From Anaerolineales bacterium (GTDB lineage: Bacteria; Chloroflexota; Anaerolineae; 4572-78; J111), in contig JAAUSP010000537.1 in the NCBI GenBank assembly GCA_012032575.1, positions 1 to 5,403 of the forward strand: DNA of 5,403 nt, given 5' to 3'. The position numbers and the translations under genes are program-made. Below, piece after piece: positions 1 through 5,208 of the stretch (the first letter of the stretch is position 1; the number at the start of each line of letters is the position of its first letter). A model generated the notes under the pieces. That model did not search any database, was not told the DNA's origin, and saw nothing but the letters and a program-made list of their open reading frames with translations.

Positions 1-268
1 CGCGCCGCGAGAGCCTGGAAAATTCACAGTCAAACGGCTCAAGGCGCTGGAAGACATTGCCAACGCCTTCCCCGGCGTGGAAGAAACCTTTGCCATCCAG
101 GCCGGGCGCGAAATCCGCATTCTGGTCCGCCCCGAAGAGGTGGACGACTACGCCGCCATCAAGATGTCCAAAGACATTGCCCGCCAGGTGGAAGAAAGCC
201 TGGAATACCCCGGCCAGATCAAAGTGACCGTGATCCGCGAGACGCGGGCGGTGGATTACGCCAAGTAA
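1..268 (+). CDS. rny: Ribonuclease Y, C-terminal fragment (5' partial, apparent frameshift)
   Basis: RNase Y is a membrane-anchored endoribonuclease that starts mRNA decay in many bacteria; the N-terminal membrane segment, KH domain and HD domain lie outside the window. What is visible is the conserved tail after the HD domain: [11 protein letters not shown], then [33 protein letters not shown] and the terminal VDYAK before TAA at 266-268. These are signature RNase Y strings, so the identification is firm. The family motif RRESLEN is also present, at 3-23, but in a different frame (codons starting at base 3) from KRLKALED (codons from base 32). Eight bases lie between the two blocks, where a multiple of three is expected, so about one base is missing or two are extra near 24-31. 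Because this gene is normally intact, I read this as a likely sequence error. A strong terminator follows at 379-415. Confidence 0.93.
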   Translation, partial: APREPGKFTVKRLKALEDIANAFPGVEETFAIQAGREIRILVRPEEVDDYAAIKMSKDIARQVEESLEYPGQIKVTVIRETRAVDYAK

Positions 269-320
269 AAACTTAAAGGGTAACTGCTCAACCCGCATAT
301 CTACCGCGCTGCATCGGTCT

Positions 321-350
321 CGGAGATTTCTCCCTTCGGTCGAAATGACA
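321..350. repeat. Short hairpin-forming element resembling a dispersed intergenic repeat
   Basis: The stretch between rny and its terminator contains ATTTC (326-330) and its inverse GAAAT (342-346), with a further CC/GG pair inside and a TTC loop, giving an imperfect small hairpin. The wording 'GATTTCTC..TTCG.TCGAAATGACA' resembles a short intergenic element I recall seeing scattered through many bacterial genomes. Only one copy is in this window, so the claim that it is dispersed rests on recall and not on the sequence shown. It contains no gene and no transposase remnant. Confidence 0.4.
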
Positions 351-378
351 TGGCTGAGTAGTTATTTTAGTTCTAGCT

Positions 379-415
379 AAAGCCTCTGGGATTACAGCGT
401 TCCCAGAGGCTTTTT
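379..415 (+). terminator. Rho-independent terminator of rny
   Basis: A perfect 13-bp inverted repeat (379-391 with 401-413: AAAGCCTCTGGGA and TCCCAGAGGCTTT) encloses a 9-base loop, and the T run extends to 415. It is the first strong hairpin after the rny stop codon, about 110 bp downstream. In the reverse direction only three Ts follow the stem, so it should act mainly on + strand transcripts. Confidence 0.88.
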
Positions 416-440
416 ATGTCTATGAGAGCAACCGTTTGGG

Positions 441-489
441 AATAAAAAAGTTGAGCCAACTGGCACATCGAGCGGCCAAGTTGGCTCAA
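441..489 (-). terminator. Rho-independent terminator for the - strand DUF4440/72-aa unit
   Basis: TTGAGCCAACT (451-461) pairs with AGTTGGCTCAA (479-489). GGC/GCC extends the stem inward past one bulged A (478), around a loop of about 10 bases. Read on the - strand, the stem is followed by CTTTTTTATT (bases 450 down to 441), a good U tract. No T run follows on the + strand. It lies about 70 bp after the stop codon of the gene ending at 558 and faces the rny terminator, so the two convergent units are insulated from each other. Confidence 0.87.
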
Positions 490-557
490 GCATTGTGATC
501 AGGCCAAAATTTTTACAATTTAATCCCACATCAGGGTCAGTCGCGCAGTCGCCGTCG

Positions 558-1151
558 TTATTCAAAAACTGTGGCGATTTCCCAGGCGATTTTCCATTCC
601 CCACCGACTTTCTTGAAGCCTAATACACAAGTTCCGGTTTCAACAATTTGTTCGCTGCCATCTTTGGAGGTCATCGTATTGGTCCACTCCATCCGCCTGA
701 CAGCGCTATCGCCGGAGACATCAACATAGACCAACTCGGCGTCGCGTTTAAGGGTAAAAGCGTTGAAGAACTCCTCCCAATCAGCCCGAACTGCTTCCTT
801 GCCTTTTAAGGGGGATCTACCGGGCAGCATGGTCACCACATCATCAGCATAAAACTGCATAATGCGGTCTACGTCGCCAGATTTTATGGCCTCATCAGCG
901 GCAAAAACAACATTCTTGAACTCGGCTACAGGATCAACCTTGAGTTGCACGGCCTCTAGCTGCGCTTGCAAAATCGTCAAGTCATCGGAGCAGGACCAGA
1001 TCTTGCCATCAAATTTAGCAATTTGACCGGCGGCACAGGTCAGGTCGTTCAAAGCTATGGGATTATCCTGAGCTACGGCCCAGGTTGTGCCGGCTAACAA
1101 CAAAACCCCCAGCCCAATCATCACCGTGAGTAACTTGGGTGAAATTTTCAT
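558..1151 (-). CDS. Secreted SnoaL-like/DUF4440 (NTF2-fold) domain protein
   Basis: The 197-aa product starts at the ATG at 1151-1149. An ATG 15 bases upstream (1166) is in frame but overlaps the ribosome binding site AAGGAGG, so the downstream start is preferred. Residues 1-27 are a Sec-type signal peptide: lysines at 2 and 6, a hydrophobic core, and an A-V-A cleavage site before QD. Residues 37-57 form a small two-cysteine module (C39, C54; pattern TCAAGQIAKFDGKIWSCSD) with a spacing that would allow a disulfide. A short amphipathic helix (about 57-73) follows. From about residue 77 to the end is a complete NTF2-like fold of the SnoaL/DUF4440 type (AIKSGDVDRIMQFYADDVV, then GKEAVRADWEEFFNAF, ending GGEWKIAWEIATVFE). 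Family members include small-molecule isomerases, hydrolases and simple binding proteins, so the substrate cannot be named. An extracytoplasmic location is inferred. It lies 71 bp after the 72-aa gene on the same strand and has its own terminator. Confidence 0.88.
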   Translation of the reverse strand: MKISPKLLTVMIGLGVLLLAGTTWAVAQDNPIALNDLTCAAGQIAKFDGKIWSCSDDLTILQAQLEAVQLKVDPVAEFKNVVFAADEAIKSGDVDRIMQFYADDVVTMLPGRSPLKGKEAVRADWEEFFNAFTLKRDAELVYVDVSGDSAVRRMEWTNTMTSKDGSEQIVETGTCVLGFKKVGGEWKIAWEIATVFE

Positions 1152-1156
1152 AGGTT

Positions 1157-1163
1157 CCTCCTT
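1157..1163 (-). promoter_or_regulatory. Strong ribosome binding site that fixes the DUF4440 start
   Basis: On the - strand AAGGAGG is followed by AACCT and then ATG at 1151, an ideal 5-base spacing. The upstream in-frame ATG (1166-1164) precedes and abuts this site and has no comparable site of its own, so the longer 202-residue reading is unlikely. Confidence 0.85.
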
Positions 1164-1198
1164 CATTCAAGCTATAGTGGACCCGATCACAATAGGCG

Positions 1199-1228
1199 TT
1201 TTATTAGTCTTTTACAGACTTATTAAAA
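1199..1228. repeat. AT-rich inverted repeat between the two - strand genes
   Basis: AGTCT (1206-1210) and AGACT (1216-1220) flank TTTAC. Outside this core, TTTTA (1199-1203) and TAAAA (1224-1228) also mirror each other, making an imperfect palindrome. It overlaps the stop codon of the 72-aa gene (1223-1225). Neither strand has a proper T tract after the stem, so it is not a standard terminator. It could be an mRNA processing or stability hairpin or a protein site; the function is unknown. Confidence 0.45.
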
Positions 1229-1441
1229 TTGTGGCTGCTTCACTTCCTCTATATCACCTTCCTCCTCAACCGCTCGTATCCGAGCGGCCAAATAGGTACA
1301 TAAAGCCGATAAATTCTCGAATTGGACTTGAGTTTCGCTCCCCGGCGTTTCTAACGAAATACGCCAGACAGGCTGGGCCACCTCATTGACCCGGCGCAAA
1401 CGAAGCAGGTAAGATAGGTAGGTGGGTTGTACTTTTTCCAT
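1223..1441 (-). CDS. Small conserved-looking protein of unknown function (72 aa)
   Basis: The start is the ATG at 1441-1439 and the stop is TAA at 1225-1223. An AGAGAG site sits 5 bases before the ATG, which is modest but plausible. The protein has no signal peptide or membrane segment. Its N-terminal half, YLSYLLRLRRVNE..QPVWRISLETP, followed by FENLSALCTYLAARI, resembles a type of short protein I associate with Chloroflexota genomes, in which a 'YLLRLW.VN...VWRASLE' block is followed by 'F.NL..LF.FL'. No function is known to me. The C-terminal 20 residues are acidic (EEEGDIEE) and probably disordered. It is co-directional with and 71 bp upstream of the secreted DUF4440 gene, so the two are probably co-transcribed. 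A -10 box lies 18 bases upstream of the ATG, with regulatory repeats behind it. I consider it real because of the family resemblance and the upstream signals, although the family assignment is from memory. Confidence 0.72.
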   Translation of the reverse strand: MEKVQPTYLSYLLRLRRVNEVAQPVWRISLETPGSETQVQFENLSALCTYLAARIRAVEEEGDIEEVKQPQF

Positions 1442-1459
1442 TTTTACTCTCTGCTCATA

Positions 1460-1465
1460 ATTATA
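1460..1465 (-). promoter_or_regulatory. -10 box of the leftward (72-aa/DUF4440) promoter
   Basis: The - strand reads a consensus TATAAT here, 18 bases before the ATG of the 72-aa gene, which predicts a leader of about 10-12 nt. No recognisable TTGACA-like -35 lies 16-18 bp upstream; that position (about 1483-1488) falls inside the heptamer array. A good -10 without a -35 is typical of an activator-dependent promoter. Confidence 0.6.
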
Positions 1466-1474
1466 CCGGTCAAG

Positions 1475-1503
1475 CGTGATAACACCGTTATTTCAGCGTT
1501 ATA
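1475..1503. promoter_or_regulatory. Three direct heptamer repeats at 11-bp period: candidate SARP/BTAD operator
   Basis: Directly visible on the + strand are CGTGATA (1475-1481), ACAC, CGTTATT (1486-1492), TCAG, CGTTATA (1497-1503) and GGGG: three 7-mers separated by exactly 4 bases. Streptomyces SARP regulators (ActII-ORF4, DnrI, AfsR) are known to bind direct heptamers at 11-bp spacing across the -35 region, close to the -10. Seen from the leftward promoter, the array is TATAACG, AATAACG, TATCACG, then 9 bp, then TATAAT, very close to that layout. The right edge is 4 bp from the -35 of the regulator's own promoter. I infer that this is the operator of the adjacent regulator; the sequence shows the spacing but cannot show binding. 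Confidence 0.6.
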
Positions 1504-1507
1504 GGGG

Positions 1508-1536
1508 TTGTTTTTTGCCCAGATTCGCCTTATAAT
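1508..1536 (+). promoter_or_regulatory. Sigma70-type promoter of the SARP-like regulator
   Basis: TTGTTT (1508-1513) and a consensus TATAAT (1531-1536) are separated by 17 bp. Transcription would start near 1543, leaving a leader of about 90 nt to the ATG at 1634. The TTG at 1508, which opens the longest reading frame, lies in the -35 and would not be transcribed from this promoter; this argues against the longer start. Confidence 0.6.
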
Positions 1537-1547
1537 AAGAGCAAAAC

Positions 1548-1565
1548 CTCTGTTATCTCTGTTAC
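1548..1565 (+). repeat. Two tandem copies of a 9-bp unit in the leader
   Basis: CTCTGTTAT (1548-1556) is followed immediately by CTCTGTTAC (1557-1565), eight of nine bases identical. It lies just after the predicted transcription start of the regulator. It could be chance slippage or a further protein contact, since the GTTA core is also present in the upstream heptamers; no function is assigned. Confidence 0.35.
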
Positions 1566-1610
1566 GCTTTGGGCTTTTGGAACAACTACTTCTTGCTTCT
1601 TGGGTAAGAA

Positions 1611-1634
1611 ATGGAGTTAGCGCAGGCCAGATAA
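1611..1634 (+). other. Possible 7-codon leader ORF coupled to the regulator start
   Basis: ATG at 1611 opens a frame encoding MELAQAR and stops at TAA 1632-1634. The last A of this stop is the first base of the regulator ATG (TAATG). Such stop-start overlaps are typical of translational coupling. The regulator's own ribosome site is weak (AGG at 1624-1626, 7 bases before ATG), which would make coupling useful. The leader ORF also lacks a strong ribosome site, so this is tentative. Confidence 0.3.
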
Positions 1635-4600
1635 TGCCCGAGTTAGAGATTGCCTTATTGGGGCCGTTTCAAGTACGGTTGGCCGGGGAGGGAGTGAGTC
1701 ACTTTGCCACCCTCAAGGTGCAGGCTTTGTTGGCTTACCTGGCAGTGGAGGCTGCCTATCCCCACTCCCGCGAAACGCTGGCGGCTTTGTTATGGCCCGA
1801 GCAGCCAGAAGAACTGGCCCGTTTGAGCTTACGCCAAACCCTCTTTAAGTTGCGCCAGGTCATTCTTCCCGCTTATGTAACCTCCTCTCGCCAAACCATC
1901 CAATTTAACCCCCACAGCGATTACAGCCTTGATGTGGCAACTTTCACTACTCTGATTAACGCCTGTCACCGCCACCCGCACCCTAACCTGGGTAACTGCC
2001 CCTCTTGCCTGGCCCAATTGCAAACCGCCGTCGCCCTGTATCGAGGCGATTTTCTGACCGACTTCTTTCTAGCCGATAGCGCTCCTTTTGAAGAATGGGC
2101 TTTGCTGAAGCGGGAATGGCTGCGCCGCGAAGCGCTGCATGCCCTATATCACCTGGCCGCTTATCACCAGCAGCAAGGCGACTACGAGGTCGCCTATCCC
2201 TATGCCTGGCGGCAGGTGGAGTTAGACCCCCTCCGCGAGGAAGCATACCAACAACTGCTACTTATCCTGGCCTTGAGCGGCCGCCGCAGCGAGGCGCTGG
2301 AACAGTACCAGGTCTATCGCCGGGTACTGGCCGAAGAATTAGCCGCCGAACCCGCCGCGGAAACAACGGCGCTTTACCAGCGCATCCGCAGCGGTGAGTT
2401 GGGCCGCTCAAGCCAAGAGTGCCACAGTCAGATAGGTTTTGGCCCTACCTCGCCACCCCTACCTCCCACCCCGGCTGGGCCTTGTGTAGCCCGTGAGCAG
2501 GAATTGGCGCACCTGCATCGGTTTCTAGAGCTAACCCAGGCTGGTCATGGCCGAGTTGTCTTTGTTTCCGGGGAAACCGGCAGCGGTAAAACCACCCTGG
2601 TCAATGAATTTGTCCAGCAAGCCCAAGCCGCTCACCCTCATTTGATTGTTGCGGCTGGAAGCGGCAATGCTTATACCGGCGGGGGCGACCCCTATCTACC
2701 CTTCCGTGAGGTGATGCGCATGCTAACCGCCGACGTTGAGGCGCAGGGTCTCTCGGCTGGCCACGCCCGGCGTTTATGGAGCCTCCTGCCTCAAATGGTT
2801 GAGCTGTTGGTAACTTGTGGTCCTGATTTGTTGGATACTTTTATTTCCGGCGAATCGCTGCTAAACCGGGCAGCCGCTCATACCCCCACCCCAGCCGCAT
2901 GGCGGGAACGACTGCAAACCTTGTTGGTCCACAAGGACGCCGCCAATCGCCTTGCCCACCAGAGTCACCTCTTTGAACAATATACCAACGTACTCCGCGG
3001 ACTGGCTGGTCGCCAGCCCATGCTGCTCATTTTAGACGACCTGCATTGGGCCGATCTCTCCTCGATTGGCCTGCTGTTCCATGTGGGCCGGCGCATCGAA
3101 ACGAGTCCTATTTTGATCATTGGTGTTTATCGCCCGGAAGAGTTAAGCCGAAGCCAGACAGAAGAGCCGCATCCCCTGCTGGGGATGTTAAGCGAGTTCA
3201 AGCATCACTTTGGCGACATCACAGTAGACCTGGACCGCCCGGAACCGGCGGCGGGCCGAACTTTTGTGGATGCCTTGCTCGACAGTGAACCTAACCGGCT
3301 GAGCGATAATTTTCGCGGCGAACTGGCCCGACAAACGGGAGGAAATCCTCTATTCACCGTCGAATTACTGCGGTATATGCAAGAACGGGGCGACTTGTGC
3401 CAGGATGAAATGGGCCGATGGGTGGAGGGAACTCATCTGGATTGGGCTTCGCTGCCAGCGCGGGTGGAAGGCGTGCTAGAAAAGCGGATTGGCCGGCTGG
3501 AGATCGGACTGCGTGAAGCCCTACAGGTCGCCAGCGTCGAGGGCGAAACCTTCACCGCCGAAGTGGTCGCCCGAGTGCGGGCAATAGACGAACGAAAGCT
3601 AGTGGGGCATTTGAGCGGTGAGTTAGATAAACAGCAGCGCCTGATTCGAAGCCAGAGCAGTCAGCGTTTGGCCGCCGGGGAGCAGCAATTATCGCGCTAC
3701 CGCTTCCGCCATATCTTATTCCAGGCCTACTTATACCATCACCTACGAATAACGTCCGAAAGGATTTATCTGCACGAGGCAGTGGCCCATACCTTAGAGC
3801 AATTGTACGGGGCGCACACCGAAATCATTGCCATCGAACTGGCCCGGCACTTTCGACTGGCCGGGCTGGTACAAAAAGCAGTTGACTACTTGCAGCAGGC
3901 CGGAGAAAAAGCGATGGCGGGCTACGCCCACCATGAAGCGGTCCTCTTATTTGATGAAGCCCTGACTCTGCTCAAAACGCTGCCGGAGACCCCAGAACAC
4001 ATTCAACAAGAACTTTCGTTGCAAATTACCCTGGGCAATGTCCTGTTAGCCATTAAAGGCTTTGCCGCCGTGGAAGTAGAACAAGCCTTTGGTCGAGCCA
4101 GAGAACTGTGCGGACGAGCTGGTGAAACGCCGCAACTCCTTCAGGTTATGCACGGTCTTTTTCGATATTATCTGGTGCGGGGAGCCATCGAGACCACGCG
4201 AGAATTGGGTCAGCAAATTATGGAGATAACCCAAAGGCAATCCGACACTACCCTTTTACTACCGGCTGAACTATGCCTGGGAATAACCGCATTTTTCAAG
4301 GGCGAGTTTAGCTGCGCTCAAGAGCATTTTAGCCGGGGCGCTGCCTATTACGACCCCCAACAACAACAGGCTCAGGCCCGGCGCTTCGGCCAGGATGCTA
4401 TTTCAACTTGCCTGACCCAGTCAGCATTGGCGCTGTGGCATCTGGGTTATCCCGACCAGGCGCTACAAGAAAGCCGTGAGGCGGTGGCGCTGGCTCAAAA
4501 GTCAGAGCATCCTTTCAGTCTCGCCCTGACCCTGAGCTATGCCGGTTGGCTTTATCAGCTCTGTCGAGAGCCACGGCTCACCCAAACCCAGGCCGATTCC

Positions 4601-4936
4601 ACCATTACCTTTTCTGGCAAGCATGGGTTTGTTTTTTGGTTGGCCATGGGCGTGGTGCATGATGGGTGGCGGCTCAGCGCACAGGGAGAGATAGAACAAG
4701 GCATTACCCGAATTTGCCAGGGGTTGGCTACCTGGCAATCCACCGGGGCCGATTTGATGCTGCCCTATTATCTGGCTTTGCTGGCCGAAGCTTATGGCAG
4801 AAGTGGTCAGGTTGAAAAAGCCCTCAGCACCCTGGCCGAGGCCCTGGTCGCGCTGGATCGAAGCCGAAGAGCGAAATTACGAAGCAGAGATTTATCGCCT
4901 CAAGGGGGAGCTTTTGGGCCAACAAGGCCGGATTAA
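1634..4936 (+). CDS. SARP/AfsR-like transcriptional regulator: winged helix-BTAD-AAA ATPase-TPR (C-terminus frameshifted)
   Basis: This is a large STAND-like regulator of the SARP/AfsR type. Residues 1-97 (ATG 1634) form the winged-helix DNA-binding domain (MPELEIALLGPFQVRL, then the recognition-helix region around SLRQTLFKLRQVI). Residues about 98-250 are the bacterial transcriptional activation domain BTAD (LYRGDFL, DSAPFEEWALLKREW, LYQRI). A Pro-rich linker follows. The AAA_16-type ATPase has Walker A GETGSGKTT at 313-321 and Walker B LLILDDLHWAD at 464-474, then GVYRPEE at 497-503 and TGGNP at 568-572. From about 733 onward is a TPR array (AIELARHF, GYPDQALQESREA, LALLAEAYGRSGQVEKAL), the presumed ligand or partner sensor. 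The ATG at 1634 is chosen over TTG 1508 because the LLGPF block normally sits near the N-terminus and the promoter overlaps 1508. The frame ends at 4936 with a non-homologous tail (from about R1076 on), because a one-base shift near 4859 removes the last TPRs. DNA binding and ATP-dependent switching are inferred from the family. Confidence 0.93.
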   Translation: MPELEIALLGPFQVRLAGEGVSHFATLKVQALLAYLAVEAAYPHSRETLAALLWPEQPEELARLSLRQTLFKLRQVILPAYVTSSRQTIQFNPHSDYSLDVATFTTLINACHRHPHPNLGNCPSCLAQLQTAVALYRGDFLTDFFLADSAPFEEWALLKREWLRREALHALYHLAAYHQQQGDYEVAYPYAWRQVELDPLREEAYQQLLLILALSGRRSEALEQYQVYRRVLAEELAAEPAAETTALYQRIRSGELGRSSQECHSQIGFGPTSPPLPPTPAGPCVAREQELAHLHRFLELTQAGHGRVVFVSGETGSGKTTLVNEFVQQAQAAHPHLIVAAGSGNAYTGGGDPYLPFREVMRMLTADVEAQGLSAGHARRLWSLLPQMVELLVTCGPDLLDTFISGESLLNRAAAHTPTPAAWRERLQTLLVHKDAANRLAHQSHLFEQYTNVLRGLAGRQPMLLILDDLHWADLSSIGLLFHVGRRIETSPILIIGVYRPEELSRSQTEEPHPLLGMLSEFKHHFGDITVDLDRPEPAAGRTFVDALLDSEPNRLSDNFRGELARQTGGNPLFTVELLRYMQERGDLCQDEMGRWVEGTHLDWASLPARVEGVLEKRIGRLEIGLREALQVASVEGETFTAEVVARVRAIDERKLVGHLSGELDKQQRLIRSQSSQRLAAGEQQLSRYRFRHILFQAYLYHHLRITSERIYLHEAVAHTLEQLYGAHTEIIAIELARHFRLAGLVQKAVDYLQQAGEKAMAGYAHHEAVLLFDEALTLLKTLPETPEHIQQELSLQITLGNVLLAIKGFAAVEVEQAFGRARELCGRAGETPQLLQVMHGLFRYYLVRGAIETTRELGQQIMEITQRQSDTTLLLPAELCLGITAFFKGEFSCAQEHFSRGAAYYDPQQQQAQARRFGQDAISTCLTQSALALWHLGYPDQALQESREAVALAQKSEHPFSLALTLSYAGWLYQLCREPRLTQTQADSTITFSGKHGFVFWLAMGVVHDGWRLSAQGEIEQGITRICQGLATWQSTGADLMLPYYLALLAEAYGRSGQVEKALSTLAEALVALDRSRRAKLRSRDLSPQGGAFGPTRPD

Positions 4937-5208
4937 CGAAGCTGAACGCATGTTTCCAGCAATCCATCACCCTGGCTCGCCGGCAGGGTTCCCAATCGCT
5001 GGAACTGCGAGCAGCCATGAGTTTAAGCCGCTGGTGGCGAAACCAGGGCAAGCTGGAAGAAGCCCACCCCATGTTGGCGAAAATTTATCAGAGCTTTAGC
5101 GAAGGGTTTGACACGCCGGATTTGCAAGAAGCCCGGCAGCTATTAAACGACGGGCATAACGACGCGCCTTCACATCCGTCCCCGCAGACTCTCGTAATAG
5201 CCGGTTAG
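4860..5208 (+). pseudogene. Displaced C-terminal TPR segment of the SARP-like regulator (two frame breaks)
   Basis: The end of the regulator continues in two other frames. After D at 4856-4858 (...EALVALD), skipping base 4859 gives EAEERNYEAEIYRLKGELL...NEAERMF in the frame starting at 4860. After F at 4953-4955, skipping base 4956 gives QQSITLARRQ...LELRAAMSLSRWW...EGFDTPDLQEARQLL in the frame starting at 4957, with its stop at 5206-5208. These strings are the standard ending of Chloroflexota-type AAA-TPR regulators (YEAELYRLKGELLL, FxxAxxIARRQ, SLELRAAMSLxRLW, GFDTxDLxEAxxLL), and they join with no residues lost. Removing both bases gives one 1190-aa protein from 1634 to 5208. The last 18 or so residues (after QLLND) do not resemble the family and run antisense to the next gene. 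Sequencing error is more likely than gene decay, because nothing else in the gene is damaged. Confidence 0.85.

Noticed and set aside
392..604. 70-aa - strand ORF over the DUF4440 3' end and both terminators
   Set aside because: It runs through the two terminator hairpins, overlaps the real gene in another frame and has no ribosome site or family resemblance.
1152..1222. Independent promoter for the DUF4440 gene in the 71-bp gap
   Set aside because: TATAGC-like and TTGTGA-like hexamers exist, but the spacing between them is only 10 bp.
1087..1389. 100-aa + strand ORF opposite the two - strand genes
   Set aside because: It is antisense to the signal-peptide region of DUF4440 and to the 72-aa gene, with no ribosome site; it is best explained as a shadow frame.
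1508..1633. N-terminal extension of the regulator from a TTG at 1508 (42 extra residues)
   Set aside because: The TTG lies inside the -35 hexamer, the -10 lies within the extension, and the winged-helix domain begins directly at the ATG 1634. The extra residues show no family likeness.
1983..2397. ORFs of 87 and 100 aa inside the BTAD coding region
   Set aside because: They are Arg/Pro/Gly-rich shadow frames of a GC-rich coding sequence; the BTAD frame explains the stretch.
3046..3288. 80-aa + strand ORF in the ATPase region
   Set aside because: It overlaps the Walker B region in a different frame and has no protein-like features.
4853..4960. Programmed ribosomal frameshifting as the reason for the split regulator
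   Set aside because: Two separate +1 events within 100 bases would be required, with no convincing slippery site or stimulator, and a third break occurs in rny.
4502..5072. Several 62-82 aa - strand ORFs opposite the TPR region
   Set aside because: They lie opposite conserved TPR coding sequence and overlap each other; they are shadows.
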